Below, piece by piece: positions 1 through 4,573 of a stretch of DNA of 5,619 bases. Both the position numbers and the translations under genes were made by a program. This stretch comes from an uncultured Ignavibacteriota bacterium. Lineage in GTDB: Bacteria > Bacteroidota > Ignavibacteria > Tepidaquicellales > Tepidaquicellaceae. Below the pieces are notes generated by a model that was given only the letters and a program-made list of their open reading frames with translations, ran no database searches and was not told the origin of the DNA. Each line of letters opens with the position of its first letter. The first letter of the stretch is position 1. Where the stretch lies: NCBI GenBank assembly GCA_937959065.1, contig CALGOI010000252.1, forward strand, positions 1-5,619, written 5' to 3'.

Positions 1-396
1 AAACCAAAGACCCTTCATTTCTAATGCCTTGCCTAAATTTAAATGAGCAAACTCACCATTTTCGTACCTTTTTGAATTTATTGCTAACTCTAGCCAGGTA
101 ATCGCCTCATCTACATTTCCCTGCTGCATCAGGTAAGCCCCGATATCGTTATATGGATTACCATAATCCGGATCGAGGTCTATAGCGTTCTTACATTTTT
201 CAATGGCCCTTTCAAGGTCACCCTTGAAACTGTATGTCCATCCTAGGAAAGTAAATGCTTCTGCAGTCGGGTAAACATCTATTGATTTTTCATAGTTCTT
301 AATTGCATCATCATATTTTCCTCTCATTTGACATAGGTATCCTTTATAAAAATACTCTCTGGACAGGTCGATTATGTTTTTGTTATCATTGTTCAT
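1..396 (-). CDS. TPR-repeat protein, C-terminus beyond the window
   Basis: Reading the minus strand from the ATG at 394-396 gives 132 codons with no stop, so the gene leaves the window at base 1. The translation begins MNNDNKNIIDLS and then shows three tetratricopeptide repeats (about residues 12-44, 45-77 and 78-112) and the start of a fourth. Each has the helix-turn-helix pattern with the usual small and aromatic positions, for example FLGWTYSFKGDLERAIEKC (50-68) followed by AIDLDPD. No signal peptide or membrane segment is visible, so it is probably cytoplasmic. TPR arrays serve as protein-protein binding scaffolds; the partner cannot be named. The start is supported by a strong AGGAGG 8 nt upstream and by a promoter candidate at 450-480. 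It is transcribed divergently from tatD. The family call is firm and the specific function unknown. Confidence 0.9.
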   Translation of the reverse strand, partial: MNNDNKNIIDLSREYFYKGYLCQMRGKYDDAIKNYEKSIDVYPTAEAFTFLGWTYSFKGDLERAIEKCKNAIDLDPDYGNPYNDIGAYLMQQGNVDEAITWLELAINSKRYENGEFAHLNLGKALEMKGLWF

Positions 397-404
397 ATCA
401 ATAT

Positions 405-410
405 CCTCCT
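405..410 (-). promoter_or_regulatory. Strong Shine-Dalgarno site of the TPR gene
   Basis: On the minus strand AGGAGG lies 8 nt before the ATG at 396, an ideal anti-16S match and spacing. It fixes the start codon. It stands out because most plus-strand starts here (tatD, both DUF4190-like genes, dut, purM) have no comparable site. Confidence 0.85.
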
Positions 411-449
411 AATAATCTAACCTAGCCCTGTAACCAAAAGTTTCTTATT

Positions 450-480
450 CAAACATAATGCAAACTACCCTAATTTTCAA
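450..480 (-). promoter_or_regulatory. Candidate Bacteroidota-type promoter of the TPR gene
   Basis: Read on the minus strand, TTG (478-480) is followed after 20 nt by TATGTTTG (450-457). This matches all fixed positions of the Bacteroidota primary-sigma pattern TTG-N17-23-TAnnTTTG. Transcription would start near 443 and give a leader of about 45-50 nt that contains the AGGAGG site. The region is AT-rich, so a chance match is possible. Confidence 0.5.
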
Positions 481-510
481 GTGTATATTTTCAATGAAAT
501 TTGTTAATTT

Positions 511-536
511 TATGGAATTAAGCCACATTTTCCATA
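511..536. repeat. 7-bp inverted repeat upstream of tatD
   Basis: TATGGAA (511-517) and TTCCATA (530-536) are perfect inverted arms separated by 12 nt, ending 36 nt before the tatD ATG. It could be an operator or a weak leader hairpin. In AT-rich DNA this may also be chance. No T-tract follows it, so it does not look like a terminator. Confidence 0.3.
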
Positions 537-572
537 TTTTAATCTCAAAAATCAACTAAATCCATTCCAGAT

Positions 573-1343
573 ATGATAATTGATACTCATGCTCACTTAT
601 ATTATGATAATATAGTAACTTATCTTGATGAAATCATACGAAGAGCTGCAGATGCAGGAATTGAACGCATTATTGTGCCTGCTGTAGATCTGAAAACATC
701 AATTGAAATCATCCATCTTAGTGAAAAACATGATATTATTTATTGTGCTATAGGATTTCACCCGTGTGATGTCCAAAAATCGAAAATTTCAGATATCGAT
801 GAACTTGAAAAGCTCACATCACACGAAAAAGTCGTTGCAATTGGTGAAACAGGGCTGGATTATTACTGGGATAAATCAACTATTGACCTTCAAAAGGAGT
901 TTTTTAACCTGCAGATAGATCTCGCTAAAGATAAAGGGCTTCCAATAGTAATCCATACAAGGGATTCCACTGCGGATGCTATCGAAATTATATCAAATAA
1001 ATACGATGATTCTTTATCCGGGCAGTTTCATTGCTTTGGAGGGAATAAAGAAGATGCTGAAAAAGTACTCGAAATGAAAAACTTTTACATCTCGTTTTGC
1101 GGTAACGTTACATTCAAGAACTTCAAAGAGCTGGATGTTGTAGAATTCGTCCCCTCGAAAAGAATGCTTTCTGAAACAGACTCTCCTTTTCTCACCCCGG
1201 AACCTAACCGAGGAAAGCCAAATGAGCCGTCTAATATAATATATACAATCAGGAAAATTGCTGAAATAAAACAAAAGGATGAGGGACAACTTAAAGAAGA
1301 ATTGAAACAAAATGCCATAAATCTTTTTAAAAAATTAGCGTAA
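573..1343 (+). CDS. tatD: TatD family metal-dependent hydrolase / DNase
   Basis: 256 residues, the normal length for the family. The TIM-barrel metal ligands are all recognisable: HxH in DTHAHL (His6, His8), Glu92 in GETGLDYYW, His128 in PIVIHTRDS, His153 in FHCFGG and Asp203 in SETDSPFLTP. The GFHP motif is at 61-64. TatD proteins are cytoplasmic divalent-metal nucleases (3'-5' exonuclease activity in E. coli TatD, with roles proposed in DNA repair and RNA turnover). The name comes from the tat operon, but the protein is not needed for Tat export. The ATG at 573 puts the DTHAHL motif at residues 4-9, as usual for the family; no Shine-Dalgarno is visible (the leader ends CCATTCCAGAT). The gap to the next gene start is 57 nt and I see no terminator in it, so co-transcription with the DUF4190-like pair is possible. 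The family is certain; the in vivo substrate is not. Confidence 0.96.
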   Translation: MIIDTHAHLYYDNIVTYLDEIIRRAADAGIERIIVPAVDLKTSIEIIHLSEKHDIIYCAIGFHPCDVQKSKISDIDELEKLTSHEKVVAIGETGLDYYWDKSTIDLQKEFFNLQIDLAKDKGLPIVIHTRDSTADAIEIISNKYDDSLSGQFHCFGGNKEDAEKVLEMKNFYISFCGNVTFKNFKELDVVEFVPSKRMLSETDSPFLTPEPNRGKPNEPSNIIYTIRKIAEIKQKDEGQLKEELKQNAINLFKKLA

Positions 1344-1400
1344 ATAGATTTATTGTTTTTTTTATATAACTTATATTCTTTAAACAAACAAAGCACAGTT

Positions 1401-1799
1401 ATGAGAAGATTTCCACTCTTTAAGCAAGATTACGGTTCAGGTGGAGCTCCACCTCCCCCGCCGCCATCTACTTTTAATACACCGCCCCCTCCCCCTCCAA
1501 CAGGTGGACAGGGAGCGTCATCAGGTGATAGCGCCAGTTCTGCTGCAATTATTGCATTAGTATTAGGCATAGCATCCTGGATTTGCAGTCTTGGTCTTTT
1601 AACAGGGATTCCGGCGTGGATTGTCGGGAAAAAAGAAATTGATGCCATTAACGAAGGCAGGTCACCTCAAGCAGGTAAACTAATGGCGCAAATAGGTATG
1701 TGGCTTGGTATTATTATGACAATCCTGAGTATTATTGCGCTGATAATTGTTGTGTTGTATTTTATCTTTGTCGGTGGTTTGATCTTTATGAGCCAGTAA
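1401..1799 (+). CDS. DUF4190-like membrane protein with poly-proline N-terminus (paralogue 1)
   Basis: 132 residues. The N-terminus (1-35) begins MRRFPLFKQDYGSGGAPPPP and holds two runs of six prolines (17-22 and 28-33). A Ser/Gly linker follows (about 35-48), then a hydrophobic helix (about 48-75), a short polar loop with GKKEIDAINEG (76-86), and a second long hydrophobic helix (about 98-130) starting with GMWLGI. This two-helix layout with G-K-K-E-x-x-A-I in the loop is what I associate with DUF4190-type proteins, whose function is unknown. No cleavable signal peptide is seen. An in-frame TTG at 1353 would add 16 residues, but the ATG at 1401 is chosen because the downstream paralogue starts with the matching M-[RK]-x-F-P sequence. 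No Shine-Dalgarno is visible. The proline runs would stall ribosomes, so translation probably needs EF-P. Family assignment is by pattern recognition only. Confidence 0.85.
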   Translation: MRRFPLFKQDYGSGGAPPPPPPSTFNTPPPPPPTGGQGASSGDSASSAAIIALVLGIASWICSLGLLTGIPAWIVGKKEIDAINEGRSPQAGKLMAQIGMWLGIIMTILSIIALIIVVLYFIFVGGLIFMSQ

Positions 1800-1869
1800 A
1801 CGGTCGTCCTGATCTTAAAGTTATTGTAATAAATTACTAAATATTTTTCCGTAAATTTAAATTACGCCA

Positions 1870-2301
1870 ATGAAAAATTTTCCTTATTACAAACAGGACT
1901 CCGGTTCGGGAGGAGCACCTCCCCCGCCGCCACCTCCTCAAAATTTTGATCCGCCTCCGCCGCCGCCTCCACCGGGAGGAGGACCACCGCCGCCGCCCGG
2001 AGGATCTGTTCCGGGAGATAAAGCAGGTACCAATGCCATCGTTTCTTTAGTAGTTGGTATAATTTCTCTTTTATTTTCCTGTGGATGTGGTATACTTGGT
2101 TTAGTAGGAGGTATTGTTGCCTGGATGATGGGTAAGAAAGAACTTGCTGCTATTGACCAGGGAATAGCTTCAGAAGGCGGAAGAAATATGGCCAAATGGG
2201 GTATGTGGCTTGGTATTGCTGCAGTAATATTATCAATATTAGGAATTATTATTTCAGTTATATATTATGTTGTTAATGGTACATATTACTGGGACTTTTA
2301 A
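1870..2301 (+). CDS. DUF4190-like membrane protein with poly-proline N-terminus (paralogue 2)
   Basis: 143 residues and clearly paralogous to the gene 70 nt upstream. It shares the start (MKNFPYYKQDSGSGGAPPPP), the proline runs (seven at 17-23, eight at 28-35, and an extra five at 39-43), the first hydrophobic segment (about 55-87, here with a Cys-Gly-Cys at 71-73), the loop GKKELAAIDQG (88-98) and the second helix beginning GMWLGI (111-116). The C-terminus is short and aromatic (YYWDF). Function is unknown. Architecture suggests a small inner-membrane protein with a proline-rich cytoplasmic or periplasmic arm that could bind partners; the topology was not computed. The start is an ATG with no Shine-Dalgarno. 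A strong terminator lies 25 nt after the stop, so this is probably the last gene of its transcript. Confidence 0.87.
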   Translation: MKNFPYYKQDSGSGGAPPPPPPPQNFDPPPPPPPPGGGPPPPPGGSVPGDKAGTNAIVSLVVGIISLLFSCGCGILGLVGGIVAWMMGKKELAAIDQGIASEGGRNMAKWGMWLGIAAVILSILGIIISVIYYVVNGTYYWDF

Positions 2302-2326
2302 TAATGTTATAAAATAAAAAACTTTT

Positions 2327-2357
2327 AAACGGCAGCTATCTTTTGCTGCCGTTTTTT
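2327..2357 (+). terminator. Intrinsic (Rho-independent) terminator
   Basis: AAACGGCAGC (2327-2336) pairs perfectly with GCTGCCGTTT (2345-2354) around the 8-nt loop TATCTTTT, and a run of six T (2352-2357) completes it. It lies 25 nt after the stop of the second DUF4190-like gene and ends only 9 nt before the dut ATG, so it may also act as a leader element of dut. Confidence 0.9.
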
Positions 2358-2366
2358 AATAATAGT

Positions 2367-2807
2367 ATGAAAGTAAATTGTAACAGATTTGATCAGGAAT
2401 TAGATTCTCCTATTCCTGAATATAAAACCGGAGGCTCTGCGGGGATGGACTTATCTTCCTCTTCAAAAGCTACAATTTTTGTAGCACCGGGAAAAACCGC
2501 ACTTGTTCCAACTAACCTTGTCATTGAACTTCCTCCCGGATACGAGGGCCAGGTCAGGCCGCGAAGTGGTCTCGCGTTAAAGCACAGCATTACTGTCTTG
2601 AATACTCCCGGTACTATAGATTCTGATTATCGAGGTGAAGTTAAAGTCGTGCTGATAAATCACGGTGACAAAAATTTTGAAGTAAACTTTGGTGACCGTA
2701 TAGCACAGCTTGTAATAGCACAATACGCAAAGATAGAACTTAACGAAGTAAATGAGCTTTCTGATTCCGAAAGGGGTGAAGGCGGCTACGGATCGACTGG
2801 AGTCTGA
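2367..2807 (+). CDS. dut: dUTP diphosphatase (dUTPase)
   Basis: 146 residues, typical for the homotrimeric dUTPase family. It hydrolyses dUTP to dUMP and pyrophosphate, keeping uracil out of DNA and supplying dUMP for thymidylate synthesis in the cytoplasm. All five signature motifs are present: 1, AGMDL (25-29); 2, PRSGLA (65-70); 3, GTIDSDYRGEV (82-92) with the catalytic Asp85; 4, GDRIAQLVI (109-117); 5, the glycine-rich C-terminal arm RGEGGYGSTG (136-145) that closes over the nucleotide. The start at ATG 2367 is chosen over an in-frame TTG at 2343. That TTG lies inside the terminator hairpin, and the eight extra residues would precede the usual beginning of the family. No Shine-Dalgarno is seen. 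The methyltransferase gene follows after 3 nt, suggesting translational coupling. Confidence 0.97.
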   Translation: MKVNCNRFDQELDSPIPEYKTGGSAGMDLSSSSKATIFVAPGKTALVPTNLVIELPPGYEGQVRPRSGLALKHSITVLNTPGTIDSDYRGEVKVVLINHGDKNFEVNFGDRIAQLVIAQYAKIELNEVNELSDSERGEGGYGSTGV

Positions 2808-2810
2808 TAT

Positions 2811-3491
2811 ATGAGTGAAACCCGGTTATATATAGTTTCAACCCCTATCGGAAATTACTCCGATATAACACTGAGAGCACTCAAAGCGATCGAATCTGTC
2901 GATTGTGTTATTTGCGAGGAGTACAAAGAAGTGGTTCGGCTGCTTAAATTCTTCGACATTAAGAAAGATCTCATAGATCTTAATGAGCACAATGAGAAGG
3001 AAATGACCGAAGAACTTATGCACGAACTCCTACAGGGCAAAACCTACGCTCTCGTATCCGATTGCGGTACACCATCTTTTGAAGACCCGGGATCATTTCT
3101 CATACAAAAATGTATAGAATTTAATATCCCGTTTGAATTCATTCCCGGGGCAAATTCCCTTCTCACAGCAATAATTCTTTCCGGGTTCGATATTTCCCGC
3201 TTTTATTATCTTGGCTTTCTCTCACCCAAATCCGGCGAGAGGAAACACCAACTGGCAAAGCTTAAAACTCTCGATAGAGTTTTTGCGATTCTGGACGCTC
3301 CTTACCGTCTGGTAACCTTATTGAAAGACATTAACTTAAACTTTCCGGATAGGAATATCTTCGTAGGATTTGATTTAACTATGGAAAGCGAGAAACATTT
3401 CAGGGGAAAGTCATCGGAAATACTGGCTGAAATCGGAGATGAAAAAATTAAGGGAGAATTCGTGGTTATAGTGGATAAAAGCCATAAATAA
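2811..3491 (+). CDS. RsmI-like SAM-dependent methyltransferase (tetrapyrrole methylase family)
   Basis: 226 residues. The order of motifs is that of RsmI, the 16S rRNA C1402 ribose 2'-O-methyltransferase: LYIVSTPIGN (6-15), DITLRAL (18-24), SDCGTP (83-88), DPG (92-94), IPGANS (111-116), GFLSPKSGER (135-144), DAPYR (162-166) and KGEFVVIV (214-221). S-adenosylmethionine is the methyl donor. Two things differ from canonical RsmI. The usual AEDTR segment after the first strand is CEEYKE here (35-40). The protein is also about 50 residues shorter because it ends straight after KGEFVVIV and lacks the C-terminal extension. It may be a divergent subfamily with another target, so no symbol is assigned. 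The start is ATG 2811, with GGAG (2799-2802) inside the end of dut as a probable ribosome binding site. The next gene starts 59 nt downstream. Confidence 0.88.
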   Translation: MSETRLYIVSTPIGNYSDITLRALKAIESVDCVICEEYKEVVRLLKFFDIKKDLIDLNEHNEKEMTEELMHELLQGKTYALVSDCGTPSFEDPGSFLIQKCIEFNIPFEFIPGANSLLTAIILSGFDISRFYYLGFLSPKSGERKHQLAKLKTLDRVFAILDAPYRLVTLLKDINLNFPDRNIFVGFDLTMESEKHFRGKSSEILAEIGDEKIKGEFVVIVDKSHK

Positions 3492-3550
3492 TAAAAACTT
3501 ATCCCTTCTTTCTGGATTGAAAAAAATCCGCCTTTTTGGTAGTTTAATTA

Positions 3551-4573
3551 ATGAAAAAGCTTTCCTACTCTTCTGCGGGCGTCGATATCGACAAAGGTGA
3601 CGAGTTTGTAGATAAGATAAAACCACTAGTAAAAAAGACCTTTTCCCCAAATGTATTGAGCGGTATCGGGAATTTCGGAGCTTTTTACCAGCCGGATTTT
3701 AATAAATACAAAAATCCGGTTTTTGTTTCCAGTATAGATGGTGTAGGTACGAAGCTAAAGCTTGCAATACAGCTTGGTAGATACGAAACCGTTGGTGAAG
3801 ACCTTGTAAATCACTGTGTAAACGATATAGCCGTTTGCGGTGCAGTTCCGATGTTTTTCCTCGATTATTATGCTACGGGGAAGCTTGAAATTGATGCCTC
3901 GGTTGACATAATGAAGGGTCTTGTCCGCGGCTGTAAGAATAATAATTGTTCTCTAATAGGCGGTGAAACAGCCGAAATGCCCGGGTTGTATGCTGATAAA
4001 GATTTTGATTTAGCAGGTGCTATCGTTGGAATAGTAGATAAAGAAAAAATCGTTAATTCAGATAATGTCAAAAGAGGAGATATCATAATTGGTCTTTCTG
4101 CTAACGGACTTCACACTAACGGTTATTCTCTAGTCAGAAAAGTATTCGATACGACAAAGAAGCTTAATACGGATTACGATGAATTAAAAGGCACGCCCGG
4201 AGATTACTTCCTCCGTACGCATAAATCGTACCTTGATATCATTCAAAAGCTGTTATATAAATACGATATTAAGTCCATCGCCCATATTACAGGCGGCGGC
4301 CTGGAAGGTAATACTAGACGGGTTATTCCCAAGACACTCAATCTCAAGATCGACTGGACTTCATGGCAGGTACCTTATATATATTACCTCCTTGCTAAGA
4401 AAGGCAATGTAGATAACGAGGATATGAGGAGAACTTTTAATATGGGTATTGGTCTTACAGTTATAGTTTCTGAGAGTATTGCAGACGAAGTTTTAAAATA
4501 CATTAAATCACAAAAGCAAAAGTGCTTTATTATTAGGAACATAGAAAAAAGAAATATAAAAGCAGGAGAAAGC
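3551..4573 (+). CDS. purM: PurM module: phosphoribosylformylglycinamidine cyclo-ligase (AIR synthetase)
   Basis: Residues 1-341 of the long frame; E. coli PurM has 345. It catalyses the ATP-dependent ring closure of FGAM to aminoimidazole ribonucleotide, the fifth step of de novo purine synthesis, in the cytoplasm. Recognisable landmarks: SYSSAGVDID (5-14), the glycine-rich DGVGTK (63-68), HCVNDIAVCGA followed by FFLDYYATGKL, IGGETAEMPG (136-145), NGLHTNGYSLVRK, HITGGGLEGN (245-254) and FNMGIG (296-301). The terminal domain reaches the last conserved strand (CFIIRNIE), so this PurM looks full length and intact. ATG 3551 is preceded by no clear Shine-Dalgarno. The 59-nt gap behind the methyltransferase holds only a weak hairpin, so it is probably part of the dut operon. 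No stop separates it from the transaminase part; the end coordinate given is the base before the internal ATG. Confidence 0.93.

Noticed and set aside
1353..1400. Upstream TTG start adding 16 residues to the first DUF4190-like gene
   Set aside because: The paralogue at 1870 starts exactly at the residue matching ATG 1401, and the added stretch has no family resemblance and lies in AT-rich leader sequence.
1850..1866. Near-palindrome CGTAA-N7-TTACG ending 3 nt before the ATG at 1870
   Set aside because: Arms of only 5 bp around an AT-only centre. No T-tract or other support for an operator or hairpin.
1441..2000. CCN-rich repeats as a possible DNA repeat element or CRISPR-like array
   Set aside because: The repetition is at the codon level (proline runs with mixed CCG/CCC/CCT/CCA) inside two coding frames, with no regular unit and spacer structure.
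1430..2195. Minus-strand open frames opposite the two proline-rich genes (1430-1648 and 1938-2195), rich in glycine
   Set aside because: The glycine runs are just the complement of the proline codons. There is no independent start signal or family resemblance, so these are shadows of the real genes.
2343..2366. Upstream TTG start adding 8 residues to dut
   Set aside because: The TTG is within the terminator hairpin and T-tract. ATG 2367 gives the normal dUTPase N-terminus.
3514..3529. Hairpin GGATT-N6-AATCC followed by T5 between the methyltransferase gene and purM
   Set aside because: Only 5 bp with two G-C pairs, and the short T run does not directly follow the stem. Too weak to call a terminator.
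3517..3547. Possible promoter TTG-N20-TAGTTTAA that would make purM leaderless
   Set aside because: The -7 element matches only four of the six fixed positions of TAnnTTTG, which is expected by chance in this AT-rich gap.
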